A DNA stretch of 16,566 nucleotides. Origin: Deltaproteobacteria bacterium (GTDB taxonomy: Bacteria; Desulfobacterota; Syntrophia; Syntrophales; Smithellaceae). The stretch is taken from NCBI GenBank assembly GCA_011046295.1, contig DSAV01000199.1:1-16566 (forward strand), given 5' to 3'. The translations under genes were made by a program, and so were the position numbers. Shown one piece after another: positions 1 through 7,751 of this stretch (its first letter is position 1; every line of letters starts with the position of its first letter). The notes under the pieces are model-generated. The model searched no databases and had not been told where the DNA came from. It worked only from the letters and a program-made list of their open reading frames with translations.

Positions 1-124
1 AGAACAACTCGCGATATGTGAGCACTTATCAATCCATAAACCCCATGTGCTTAAATATCGCTTGACATAGTCATAGTGTTCGCAATGACAGAAAACAACC
101 AAGCCATGCGTCTTTATATACGAA

Positions 125-1279
125 TCAGTAGCTCGTGTTTATAACGACAGGCCGATACAAAAAAAGATTCCTGCGGATAAAACTGTCTTCGTCATCTTCT
201 GCCAGTGAATTGCAAACATAAGTAGCCACAATATTTTTTTCACGAGCAAATTGTATGTGTTCTTTTCCCGCGTAGCAGAAAGTGTTTTTGTCGTAAAGAG
301 GGCTTTGTTCATCAACTTCCGGGATGGGCGCATATAGAACTTTTGGCTTTGTCCACGTTCCTTCAGGTTTTGATGATTTCTGATAAAGAAGTTTATTGCC
401 TTTATCTTTTGTGGAAATATAAACTGCAATCCACTTATCTTCGTTTGGCCGATAGCGCACGGAGAGCTCTGATAAAGCATCGGCAAACATGATTTTTACC
501 CGCCGCGCGTCAAGATTCTTGGCCCATTTTCCATCTTTATTGAAATATTCTATGTTCCAGGTTTTGTCGTTTATCCCGATTGCCGGAACCCGCGCCAGAA
601 TGTTTCCGGGAAATACCGCGTCGCCGGCGGTAAATTTGCACAAAGGATAAAAATACACATAGTCGCGGTGAACTATTGCCGTGGCGGCCAAAGAGGTAAT
701 TTCCGGCGGAATGGATTTTGTTACGTCCCGATAATCAATTTGCCACTCATGAGGGCTGTCTGCCGTAAAATCTTTTATCATGGCTATTCTATGTCCGATT
801 ATGGTGAAATTAAAAGGGGCGTATTCTTTTGAGAGCGCTTCAACAACCATAAGAGGTATGTACAGCGTGTCTTTTACAATGAAAGGGTCCTGCGGCCAAA
901 GCCATTCGTTTTCGCCAAAAGATGATACAAATTCGCCGTTTTTCTTTTTTATATAATACTTAATGTCGAATTGGTCATTATTTGAACAGGTAGAAATAGC
1001 CAGAGTTGTTCCCAGCACCACATCCATGCCGATGCGGTCTCTGCGTCCTTTTTCTTCCGAAACAAAAGTATCGCCGAAAAGCCATAGTGTTCGCTCTTTA
1101 TCCAACGCGATGGAGTAAGCTCCGTCGCCGCCATACCAGCCGTCTTTATCCGGAAAGACGGGCAGGCACTGTTTTTTTTCGGGAAGGCCTGTGTGATAAA
1201 GTTTGTGTTGAATGCCTGAGCATGAAAAGAAAGTCATGCTCAGGGCAAGCAATATCAGCGATAATAGCTTTCTGTCCAT
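125..1279 (-). CDS. Lipoprotein, DUF4185/DUF5005-like beta-propeller
   Basis: The 384-residue product starts with a lysine-containing n-region, a hydrophobic core and a cysteine at residue 20 (FFSC), which reads as a lipoprotein signal; the mature protein is probably anchored in the envelope. Residues 47-57 (GWYGGDGAYSI) and 64-73 (TLWLFGDTFV) are the G-G-D-G...LWLFGDT signature I associate with DUF4185/DUF5005 proteins, a five-bladed propeller related to glycoside-binding or hydrolysing families. A later blade-like repeat is WLWPQDPFIVKDTLYIPL (126-143). The substrate is unknown. The start lies 12 bp after the stop of the crotonase gene on the same strand, so the two may share a transcript, although no strong Shine-Dalgarno sequence precedes this ATG. 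The family call rests on remembered motifs; the lipoprotein call is firmer than the function. Confidence 0.6.
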   Translation of the reverse strand: MDRKLLSLILLALSMTFFSCSGIQHKLYHTGLPEKKQCLPVFPDKDGWYGGDGAYSIALDKERTLWLFGDTFVSEEKGRRDRIGMDVVLGTTLAISTCSNNDQFDIKYYIKKKNGEFVSSFGENEWLWPQDPFIVKDTLYIPLMVVEALSKEYAPFNFTIIGHRIAMIKDFTADSPHEWQIDYRDVTKSIPPEITSLAATAIVHRDYVYFYPLCKFTAGDAVFPGNILARVPAIGINDKTWNIEYFNKDGKWAKNLDARRVKIMFADALSELSVRYRPNEDKWIAVYISTKDKGNKLLYQKSSKPEGTWTKPKVLYAPIPEVDEQSPLYDKNTFCYAGKEHIQFAREKNIVATYVCNSLAEDDEDSFIRRNLFLYRPVVINTSY

Positions 1280-1291
1280 TGAGGATTTCTT

Positions 1292-2092
1292 TTATTGTCC
1301 TTTAAAATTCGGCGGCCGTTTTTCGATGAAAGCGGTAACTGCTTCTTTTATGTCTTCGGAACCCATCAGCACCATATTTTTTTGAATCGCCATAGCCATG
1401 CCGTCTTTAACATTTACGTAGCGGCTGTAGTTTAAAACTTCTTTGCTGGCGCGCACGCCCAAAGGAGCGTTTTGCGCGATTTCGGCGGCAATTTTTTTAG
1501 CACCTTCCGCAAGCGCGTTTTTATCTTTATAAACGGCGTTGACCAAACCCATTTTTTCCGCATCGCTGGCGGGATATTCCGCGGCAGTGTAGGCCATCTG
1601 ACGGGTGAATCCCTCTCCGATGATGTGCGGCAGTCTCTGTAAGACGCCCATGTCGGCGACCAGGCCGATGGCCGCTTCCTTGAGGCAGAAACTCGCGTCT
1701 TGGGTGCAAAGACGGATATCGCAGGCGGAAATTATATCCAGCCCGCCTCCGATGCAGCGGCTGTGCACCGCGGCGATAACCGGTTTGGGGCAGTCTTCGA
1801 TGGCGTTACAGCAATCAAACAAAGGCTGAGACCTTTCGACGGATTCAATGGCGCCTTTGGCTGTTCCTGTAAAATGGCCGCCTGCTTCTTTGAGGTCCAG
1901 GCCGGCGCAAAAAATTCTGGCTTTGCTAGTGAGGATTATCGCTCTGACCTCGTCCGTTGTGCCCAGTTTTTGAAAAACATCAGCAATTTCCGAAGCAAAT
2001 TCGAGGCTGAGCGCATTCAGAGCGCCCAGGCGGGCCAATCTTACCTCGGCCACATAATCTTTGATTTCCAGTTCGACAAATTTATATTTCAT
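1292..2092 (-). CDS. Crotonase, probable delta(3,5)-delta(2,4)-dienoyl-CoA isomerase (ECH1 type)
   Basis: This 266-residue enoyl-CoA hydratase/isomerase superfamily protein has the oxyanion-hole segment FCAGLDL (61-67) and a GGGLD segment at 115-119. The three acidic residues of ECH1 (rat D176, E196, D204) fall at D119, E139 and D147 with exactly the same spacing (20 and 8), in the contexts GGGLD, LKEAAIG and VADMGVLQRLP. A classical hydratase would have Glu at the first position and none at the third. The predicted reaction moves conjugated double bonds in 3,5-dienoyl-CoA to the 2,4 position. The frame extends upstream to 2197, but the ATG at 2090-2092 is preferred: it has a GGAGGAG Shine-Dalgarno four bases upstream and the family's normal N-terminus. 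It is divergent from the dehydrogenase gene. In an anaerobe the substrate might also be a cyclic dienoyl-CoA; this is inference. Confidence 0.82.
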   Translation of the reverse strand: MKYKFVELEIKDYVAEVRLARLGALNALSLEFASEIADVFQKLGTTDEVRAIILTSKARIFCAGLDLKEAGGHFTGTAKGAIESVERSQPLFDCCNAIEDCPKPVIAAVHSRCIGGGLDIISACDIRLCTQDASFCLKEAAIGLVADMGVLQRLPHIIGEGFTRQMAYTAAEYPASDAEKMGLVNAVYKDKNALAEGAKKIAAEIAQNAPLGVRASKEVLNYSRYVNVKDGMAMAIQKNMVLMGSEDIKEAVTAFIEKRPPNFKGQ

Positions 2093-2554
2093 GTCTCCTC
2101 CTTCAGGAATTTTAGTTATTCGTTCAGAGATTAAGTGCAATATTCTAATTTTGTTATTTTGTCCAATTAATATCTGCCGGTAAAACGAGAGCTTCATTAT
2201 AAAATATTGATTTAATTCAAGATGTTATTGCAGTGATGGGAGTTTTTTCCAATTAATCATTAAAAACTAACTGCCGGTCAAAATAGTTTGAATTCAAAAA
2301 GCATTTTTGATAGGGTGAATCCCGCTGGGAAGGAATGATTTGGCAATTCAAAAAAGGCGATTATTGGTGGAAAGTCTTTTAAGCAAGTGTTAAGCGTAAA
2401 TTGTTCTTTTTCTGGCTGTTATTCAAGTTTTCAAAACTGCTCTTAAATAGTTCGAGGGAGCTTTTGCCGCATTAGGTAATACGGCGGTTATGTTTTGGAT
2501 TATTTACGAGGGGAATGATTATTAAAAATTTTATTTAAGAAAGGATGGAAAAAA
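2093..2554. promoter_or_regulatory. Divergent intergenic region with duplicated motif and palindrome
   Basis: This 462-bp AT-rich region separates the divergent crotonase and hydroxyacyl-CoA dehydrogenase genes and must hold both promoters. A CCAATTAAT block followed by CTGCCGGT(A/C)AAA occurs twice, starting near 2163 and 2249, with 2 and 13 bases between the halves. A perfect 12-bp palindrome, TTTGAATTCAAA, lies at 2287-2298 and overlaps a small stem-loop (TCAAAAA/TTTTTGA, 2294-2310). A TATAAT on the minus strand (2196-2201) lacks a well-placed -35. The duplicated motif and palindrome could be operators for a fatty-acid or acyl-CoA regulator, but no regulator is encoded nearby. No gene is visible here. 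Confidence 0.4.
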
Positions 2555-3436
2555 ATGAAAGTTGAAGATGTAAAAAATGTATGTGTTGTTGGTGCCGGAA
2601 ACATGGGGCACCAGATATCGCTGCTCTGCGCGATTTACGGGTATAAGACAAAGTGTTCCGATGTCGTGCCGGAAATACTTAAAAAAGCGGATAACTTTGT
2701 CAATACCTATCTTCCCGGCAGAGTGGAAAAAGGCAAGCTGACCAAGGAGCAGGCCGAAGCGGCAAGAAATAATATTTCTTTTACTTCCGATATGAAAGAA
2801 GCGGCAGGTGACGCGGATTTCGTGATTGAAGCGGCCACGGAAGTTCTGGACCTGAAAAGAAAGATATTTGCTGATCTGGATAAGTTTGCTCCCGCGCACG
2901 CGATTTTGGCCACGAACAGTTCCTACATCGTCAGCTCCCGCATCGCGGACGCTACCAAAAGACCGGACAAGGTTTTGAATATGCACTTTTTCAATCCGGC
3001 GTTGGTGATGAAGCTGGTGGAAGTTGTCAAAGGCCCCCATGTTTCTGAAGAGACCGCTAATGTTACCATGGATTTATGCAAGAAACTGGAAAAGGTTCCG
3101 GTATTCATCAAAAAAGAAGTGGACGGATTTTTACTCAACAGAATTTTCCGCGTTATCGGCAAAGAAGCGCAGTGGATGCTGGAAATGGGCGTTGCTTCCA
3201 TGGAAGATATCGACAAGGCTTGTGTTTACGGCGCAGGCCATCCGATGGGGCCATTCCGCCTGATGGATTTGACCGGTATCGATTTGACTTACATCGCTTC
3301 AATGGAGGCCTTCAGAAAATCCGGAGACCCGGCTGATTTGCCTACCCCCAGTGTTGTGGAACATTACGTGAAGGGTGAATACGGCGAGAAAGTCGGCAAA
3401 GGATGGTACGACTATAAAAAACCAGAGAAAAAATAG
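2555..3436 (+). CDS. hbd: 3-hydroxyacyl-CoA dehydrogenase (3-hydroxybutyryl-CoA dehydrogenase type)
   Basis: This 293-residue protein has the length and layout of short-chain NAD-dependent 3-hydroxyacyl-CoA dehydrogenases. An N-terminal Rossmann fold carries VVGAGNMG (GxGxxG at 13-18). The catalytic His144 (NMHFFNP) and partner Glu156 are 12 residues apart, as in human HADH (H158/E170). Ser123 and Asn195 (DGFLLNR) match the other active-site positions, and the helical C-terminal domain contains HPMGPFRLMDLTGID (229-243). It oxidises 3-hydroxyacyl-CoA to 3-oxoacyl-CoA in the cytoplasm. The start is supported by AAAGGA about ten bases upstream. The thiolase for the next step follows 142 bp downstream, with a hairpin between them. 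The protein lacks a hydratase domain, so hydration must come from a separate enzyme. Chain-length preference cannot be read from the sequence. Confidence 0.92.
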   Translation: MKVEDVKNVCVVGAGNMGHQISLLCAIYGYKTKCSDVVPEILKKADNFVNTYLPGRVEKGKLTKEQAEAARNNISFTSDMKEAAGDADFVIEAATEVLDLKRKIFADLDKFAPAHAILATNSSYIVSSRIADATKRPDKVLNMHFFNPALVMKLVEVVKGPHVSEETANVTMDLCKKLEKVPVFIKKEVDGFLLNRIFRVIGKEAQWMLEMGVASMEDIDKACVYGAGHPMGPFRLMDLTGIDLTYIASMEAFRKSGDPADLPTPSVVEHYVKGEYGEKVGKGWYDYKKPEKK

Positions 3437-3464
3437 TTCCGGAAAATATTTTAACCGATTCAGA

Positions 3465-3493
3465 AATGAGGGCGGAGAAAATCCGCCTTCATT
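3465..3493 (+). terminator. Hairpin after the hydroxyacyl-CoA dehydrogenase gene
   Basis: A 12-bp stem with one G-T pair (arms 3465-3476 and 3482-3493) closes on a 5-base loop (GAAAA). No run of T follows directly, so it may attenuate transcription or shape mRNA ends between dehydrogenase and thiolase rather than fully terminate. Confidence 0.5.
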
Positions 3494-3578
3494 CACATAT
3501 CATGAATTTATTTTCTTGAAATTTTTCAGGGCTATTCAGGTTATATAAAGAAGTAAAATAAAAATAAAGAGGTGAACT

Positions 3579-4784
3579 ATGAGTAACAGAGAAGTTGTAT
3601 TTGTTGATGGAATGCGCACGGCGTTCGGCAGGATGGGCGGCACATTGCGCGAATTCACTGCCGAGCAGTTGGCCGGTGTCGGCATAAAAGGTTTGGTGGA
3701 AAAAACAAAAATTAAGGAAAAGGGCAAAGTAGACAGCGTTTTCCTGGGTTCAGCGGCGCATTGTTCGCGCGCGATGAATCCCGCCCGCTGGGCGCTGCTT
3801 TATGCCGGTCTTCCCTATGAAACATCGGCAAGTTATGTTGAAATGCAGTGCGGCTCGGCCATCGACAGCATCAACCACGCGGCCTGGAAAATTCTTGCCG
3901 GCCAAGCGGATGTTATCATTGCCGGCGGCATGGAATCTTACAGTAACATTCCGGCAAAATTTTCCATGAGTACTCCTCCCTACAGACTGATTCCGCCGAT
4001 GCCGATGACTCCGGAGCTTTCACCGGTTCCCGAAGAATGCATTGGAATGGGCATTACCGCGGAGAATCTGCAGAAAATGTATAATATATCACGACAGGCG
4101 TCAGATGAATTCGCTTTGCGTTCTCAGGTGCTGGCGAAAAAAGCCATGGATGCCGGATATTTCGTTGATGAAATTATTCCCGTGATGGTGCCGCAGGGCA
4201 AGAAAAAACCTCCGATTGAATTCAAGGTTGACGAACATCCGCGCGAGACTTCCATGGAAGCGCTGGCTGCTCTGCCCCCGGCTTTTACCAAAGACGGCAC
4301 GGTAACCGCGGGTAACGCTTCCGGCCGTAATGACGGTTCCGCCTTTGTTCTGATGATGAGCGCTGAAAAAGCCAAAGAGCTTGGTTATCAGCCGATGGCG
4401 AAATGGCTTGCGGGCGCCGACTATGGCTGCGATCCTAAGATTATGGGTATCGCTCCTGGTTACGCTATGCCCATGGCGATCAAACGCGCGGGCTTGAAGC
4501 TTGCCGATATGGATGTTATGGAATGCAATGAGGCCTTTGCCGTTCAGAACCTGGCGGTGGCCAAAGAAATCGAAAAACAGACCGGTGAGAAAGTAGACAT
4601 GAACAAATGGAATCCTAATGGCGGCGCGATTGCTTTCGGGCATCCCAATGGAGCATCGGGTGCTCGTATTGGGATGTTTGCGATGAGAGAACTTATTCGC
4701 AGAGGCGGCAAATACGGCATCTTTGGTTCCTGCTGCGGCGGCGGTTTGGGTGTAGCCACAGTTATTGAAAACTTACAAAAATAA
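3579..4784 (+). CDS. Thiolase (acetyl-CoA C-acyltransferase)
   Basis: This 401-residue protein is a full-length thiolase. The nucleophilic Cys91 lies in VEMQCGSAIDS. The C-terminal signatures are NEAF (317-320), GGAIAFGHPNGASG (348-361, catalytic His355) and GSCCGGGLG (383-391), whose Cys385 aligns with the second catalytic cysteine. Two residues differ from the commonest form: Asn357 where GHP is usually followed by Ile, Leu or Thr, and Cys386 beside the catalytic Cys385. It cleaves 3-oxoacyl-CoA with CoA to acetyl-CoA and a shortened acyl-CoA, or condenses acetyl-CoA in reverse. An AGAGGTG ribosome binding site (3568-3574) fixes the start. It follows the dehydrogenase of the preceding step and is followed by a strong terminator. 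The sequence does not decide between a degradative and a biosynthetic role. Confidence 0.93.
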   Translation: MSNREVVFVDGMRTAFGRMGGTLREFTAEQLAGVGIKGLVEKTKIKEKGKVDSVFLGSAAHCSRAMNPARWALLYAGLPYETSASYVEMQCGSAIDSINHAAWKILAGQADVIIAGGMESYSNIPAKFSMSTPPYRLIPPMPMTPELSPVPEECIGMGITAENLQKMYNISRQASDEFALRSQVLAKKAMDAGYFVDEIIPVMVPQGKKKPPIEFKVDEHPRETSMEALAALPPAFTKDGTVTAGNASGRNDGSAFVLMMSAEKAKELGYQPMAKWLAGADYGCDPKIMGIAPGYAMPMAIKRAGLKLADMDVMECNEAFAVQNLAVAKEIEKQTGEKVDMNKWNPNGGAIAFGHPNGASGARIGMFAMRELIRRGGKYGIFGSCCGGGLGVATVIENLQK

Positions 4785-4812
4785 CCAGTAAGTTACCTGT
4801 TCAATAGTAGTT

Positions 4813-4850
4813 TATTGCGCTTGCCGGAAAGCGGCAAGCGCAATATTTTA
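4813..4850 (+). terminator. Rho-independent terminator after thiolase
   Basis: A perfect 13-bp GC-rich stem (4814-4826 with 4832-4844) has a GAAAG loop and is followed by ATTTTA. It ends the thiolase transcript, so the next crotonase gene probably needs its own promoter or read-through. Confidence 0.85.
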
Positions 4851-4897
4851 AATTAAAATTTCTTCAAAATAATCTAATCATACAAAATGGCAATAGC

Positions 4898-5668
4898 ATG
4901 GATATTTTAACAAATAAAAGAGACGGTATTTTTACGATTGAATTCAACAGGCCGGATAAGAAAAATTCAATTACCGCGGCAATGTATCAGATGATGGCCG
5001 ACGCGATCAAAGACGGTGAGCAGGATAATGACGTGCGCGTTATTTTGATTTGCGGCAAGCCGGATATTTTCACCGCGGGCAACGACTTGGAAGATTTTCT
5101 GAATACCTCAACGCAGGGCGATTTCAGTGATCGCCCGGTAGCGCATTTCATGCGCCAGTTAAGTTCCGCGTCCAAGCCGGTTATCGCGGCGGTTGCCGGC
5201 GCGGCGATCGGTATCGGAACAACACTGCTTTTACATTGTGATATGATTTACGCGGCGGACACGGCAAAATTTTCCATGCCTTTTTCCCCGCTTGGTCTTT
5301 GTCCTGAATTCGCCTCCAGCATGCTTTTGCAGCAAATCGTTGGTTTTCCGCGCGCCGCGGAAAAACTTCTTTTAGGCGAACCGTTTTCCGCTCAGGAAGC
5401 TTACGAGATGGGACTTGTCAATAAAATATTGCCGTCCGGTGAGCTTATGCCTTACGCGCTAGGGCAGGCCGAAAAAATTACCAGGCTGCCGGCATCTTCC
5501 TTGCGTACGACCAAATACTTGATGAAAGCAGCGCAGGCGGACAAGGTTAAAGATAAAATGATGGAAGAAAATAAATACTTCAGCGCGATGCTGCTTTCAC
5601 CGGAAGCTAAAGAAGCTTTCAGCGCGTTTTTTGAAAAACGCAAACCGGATTTTGCCAAATTTAAATAA
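4898..5668 (+). CDS. Crotonase, probable delta(3)-delta(2)-enoyl-CoA isomerase (ECI2 type)
   Basis: This 256-residue crotonase has the oxyanion segment FTAGNDLEDF (58-67), followed by AAIGIGTTLLLHCD. At the two positions where hydratases carry glutamates it has Thr109 and Phe129. Glu137 (LGLCPEFASS) occupies the place of the single catalytic glutamate of ECI2/Eci1 isomerases, 28 residues after the first site. The predicted reaction shifts a cis or trans double bond from position 3 to trans-2, which lets unsaturated chains enter beta-oxidation. The C-terminus (FFEKRKPDFAKF) is typical of the family. It follows the thiolase terminator by about 50 bp and has no clear Shine-Dalgarno sequence, so expression may be weak or the start unusual. 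A side role in ring-cleavage products is possible but unproven. Confidence 0.8.
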   Translation: MDILTNKRDGIFTIEFNRPDKKNSITAAMYQMMADAIKDGEQDNDVRVILICGKPDIFTAGNDLEDFLNTSTQGDFSDRPVAHFMRQLSSASKPVIAAVAGAAIGIGTTLLLHCDMIYAADTAKFSMPFSPLGLCPEFASSMLLQQIVGFPRAAEKLLLGEPFSAQEAYEMGLVNKILPSGELMPYALGQAEKITRLPASSLRTTKYLMKAAQADKVKDKMMEENKYFSAMLLSPEAKEAFSAFFEKRKPDFAKFK

Positions 5669-5679
5669 TCTGAATTTTT

Positions 5680-5699
5680 AAAAAGAGCGGGCTGTTTTT
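5680..5699. terminator. Possible weak bidirectional terminator
   Basis: Between the convergent crotonase and nadD genes, A5 and T5 runs flank AGC-GG-GCT. The symmetry suggests a terminator readable from both sides, but the stem is short and has mismatches. Confidence 0.3.
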
Positions 5700-5711
5700 A
5701 TAATAATTCAC

Positions 5712-6359
5712 TTACGTCTGGTAGAGTGAATTTCTAAAGATGTACTGGCGCACAGCGTCGGGCATTAGATATCTTATCGATTTATATGCTTTGACCATTT
5801 CCCGTATGCGCGAAGAAGAGATATCCAAAAAGCTTACGTGGCGAAAATAAATGGCGTAACCCCTCGGGCCTTTGTAACCGTCAATCGTCTCATCGTATTG
5901 GAATTGCGCGGCGATATCCTGGGGCAAAATCTCATTTAGCTTCATGTTTTTGTATCCGGGGCGTGTCATCACCGCGAAGTTGCACATCGTCAGCAGTTTT
6001 TCCCAGTTTTTCCACGTGGTGATTGCCTGAAAGGCGTCCTGGCCGACGATGAAATACAATTCCAGATCTTTTATGTATTTGCTTAAAAAATATTCCACTG
6101 TTTCCACGGAATAGGATTTTCCCGCGCGTAAATTTTCCACTTCGGAATAAGAAAAATTAACATTGCCTTCAATAGCCAGGCGGATCATCTGTTCGCGGTG
6201 ATAAAAGGAAGTGATTTTACCTTCAAGTTTATGCGGCGGCCGGGAAGAGGGAACAAAGATAATGCGGTTGAGGTTTAAAATCCCTATCATTTCTTCAGCG
6301 CCGCGCAAATGGCCGAAGTGAATGGGATCAAATGTCCCGCCCAAAAGCCCCCATTTCAT
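5712..6359 (-). CDS. nadD: Nicotinate-nucleotide adenylyltransferase
   Basis: This 215-residue protein transfers AMP from ATP to nicotinate mononucleotide in NAD synthesis. The nucleotidyltransferase signature GGTFDPIHFGHL (7-18) holds the HxGH motif. Further family features are PPHK (41-44), GKSYSVETVEYF (80-91), FIVGQDAF (103-110) and the C-terminal ATP-binding ISSSRIR (180-186). Its ATG overlaps the last four bases of proA (ATGA), so the two are translationally coupled, and an AGGTG within proA serves as ribosome binding site. proA followed by nadD is a common order in Desulfobacterota. The downstream neighbour converges on it. Confidence 0.95.
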   Translation of the reverse strand: MKWGLLGGTFDPIHFGHLRGAEEMIGILNLNRIIFVPSSRPPHKLEGKITSFYHREQMIRLAIEGNVNFSYSEVENLRAGKSYSVETVEYFLSKYIKDLELYFIVGQDAFQAITTWKNWEKLLTMCNFAVMTRPGYKNMKLNEILPQDIAAQFQYDETIDGYKGPRGYAIYFRHVSFLDISSSRIREMVKAYKSIRYLMPDAVRQYIFRNSLYQT

Positions 6360-7612
6360 GCGCGCACCTGGCCATTTCCGTAAATGATAAATTTAGTTGT
6401 GGTCAGTTCTTCCAGCCCCATCGGCCCGAAAGCGTGAAGTTTGGTGGTGGAAATACCGATTTCCGCGCCCAGCCCCAGTTCAAAGCCGTCACTGAAACGA
6501 GTGGAGGCGTTGACCATAACGGTGGAAGAATTGACCTCGTTTAAAAATCTCTGCGCGTTGGCGTAGTCTTTGGTGATAATCGATTCCGTGTGCAGCGAGC
6601 CGTATTTTTCAATGTGCGCGACAGCTTCTTCAAAGCTTTCCACAATCCTTATGGCCAGAACCAAATCGAGATATTCGGCGCGCCAGTCTTCTTCCGTGGC
6701 TTCTTCAATGTTTTTGAGAATTTTAATTGTTTGTGCGCATCCTCTTATTGTGACGCCGGCTTTCTGCAGTTTCTTTGCCGCCGCCGGCAGAAATTCGGCG
6801 GCGATGTCCTTGTGCACCAGCAAAGTTTCGAGGGCATTGCAGACGCCGGGGCGCTGAACTTTAGCGTTAAAAGAAATATCCAGGGCCATTTCCATGTCCG
6901 CGTGCGCGTCAATGAAGAGATGGCACACACCTTTGTAGTGTTTGATTACCGGTATTTTGGATTGGGCGACCACGGCGCGAATCAACGCTTCACCGCCGCG
7001 GGGAATAATCAAGTCGATGTATTCATCAAGCTGCAGCATGGCGGAAACGCCTTCACGATCAGTAAACGGAATAACCTGGATTGCCTCCGCGGGAAGCGGG
7101 CTTTTACGCAAAACGTCCTGCAGGACGGAAGCTATGGCCAGATTGGAATTAATCGCCTCGGAGCCGCCGCGCAGAATGACGGCATTGCCCGCCTTCAGGC
7201 ACAAAGCGGAAGCGTCCACCGTGACATTGGGGCGTGACTCGTAAATAATACCGATAACCCCTAAAGGAATGCGCATGCGCCCAACCAGAAGACCGTTGGG
7301 ACGGCGCCACATGGAAGTTACTTTTCCTACCGGATCAGGCAGAGCGGCGACTTCGCGCAGTCCCTGCGCCATGGCATCAATCGTAGACTTTTTCAATGTC
7401 AGGCGCTCCAGCATGGCGCTGGACAAGCCCGCCTCCCTGGCCTTGGCGAGGTCCCTGGCGTTTTCTGTGGTCAAAAAATCGGTGTTACTTACAAGCTCGT
7501 CAGCCATTCTTATGAGCGCCTCGTTCTTTTCTGTGGTGGAGATACGGGCAATCTGTCGCGCGGCGATTGAAGCTTTTTCAGCGATTTGTTTGATTGAATT
7601 TTCTATGTTCAT
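6356..7612 (-). CDS. proA: Glutamate-5-semialdehyde dehydrogenase (gamma-glutamyl phosphate reductase)
   Basis: This 418-residue, full-length ProA reduces gamma-glutamyl phosphate to glutamate semialdehyde with NADPH, the second step of proline synthesis. Visible features are IYESRPNVTVDA (123-134), the catalytic Cys258 in VQRPGVCNALETLLVH, RFSDGFELGLGAEIGIST (372-389) and LHAFGPMGLEELTTTKF (392-408). Phe395 replaces the Arg found in E. coli (HARGPMG); I believe this variant is ordinary in deltaproteobacteria. Only a weak CAGG precedes the ATG. proB, the kinase gene usually just upstream, is absent: the next gene upstream is divergent. nadD overlaps the 3' end. Confidence 0.95.
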   Translation of the reverse strand: MNIENSIKQIAEKASIAARQIARISTTEKNEALIRMADELVSNTDFLTTENARDLAKAREAGLSSAMLERLTLKKSTIDAMAQGLREVAALPDPVGKVTSMWRRPNGLLVGRMRIPLGVIGIIYESRPNVTVDASALCLKAGNAVILRGGSEAINSNLAIASVLQDVLRKSPLPAEAIQVIPFTDREGVSAMLQLDEYIDLIIPRGGEALIRAVVAQSKIPVIKHYKGVCHLFIDAHADMEMALDISFNAKVQRPGVCNALETLLVHKDIAAEFLPAAAKKLQKAGVTIRGCAQTIKILKNIEEATEEDWRAEYLDLVLAIRIVESFEEAVAHIEKYGSLHTESIITKDYANAQRFLNEVNSSTVMVNASTRFSDGFELGLGAEIGISTTKLHAFGPMGLEELTTTKFIIYGNGQVRA

Positions 7613-7686
7613 AAAGTATACCTGCCGGGCTAAGAAATAAAAATTCTTGCATTATTCGCATTTCTTGGTAAAAAACGCATCGTTTG

Positions 7687-7721
7687 TTTTTTTGTCTAAT
7701 TTTACTTACAAGACAAAAAAA
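7687..7721. promoter_or_regulatory. Perfect 11-bp inverted repeat in the proA / patatin divergent gap
   Basis: TTTTTTTGTCT (7687-7697) and AGACAAAAAAA (7711-7721) are exact inverted copies around a 13-base spacer. The repeat lies between divergent starts and 30 bp before the patatin-like ATG. It could be a regulator site or an RNA stem. Confidence 0.4.
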
Positions 7722-7751
7722 TATGTGTCAAGGTCTTTGCTGGGAAGAAAA

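Noticed and set aside
1..124. A minus-strand frame of about 40 codons open to the left window edge.
   Set aside because: It has no ATG and no ribosome binding site, and a stop lies just upstream. It is too short to call a gene, although a gene continuing outside the window cannot be excluded.
6590..7237. A 215-codon plus-strand frame opposite proA.
   Set aside because: It lies wholly inside proA, which is complete and conserved; the translation has no recognisable motif.
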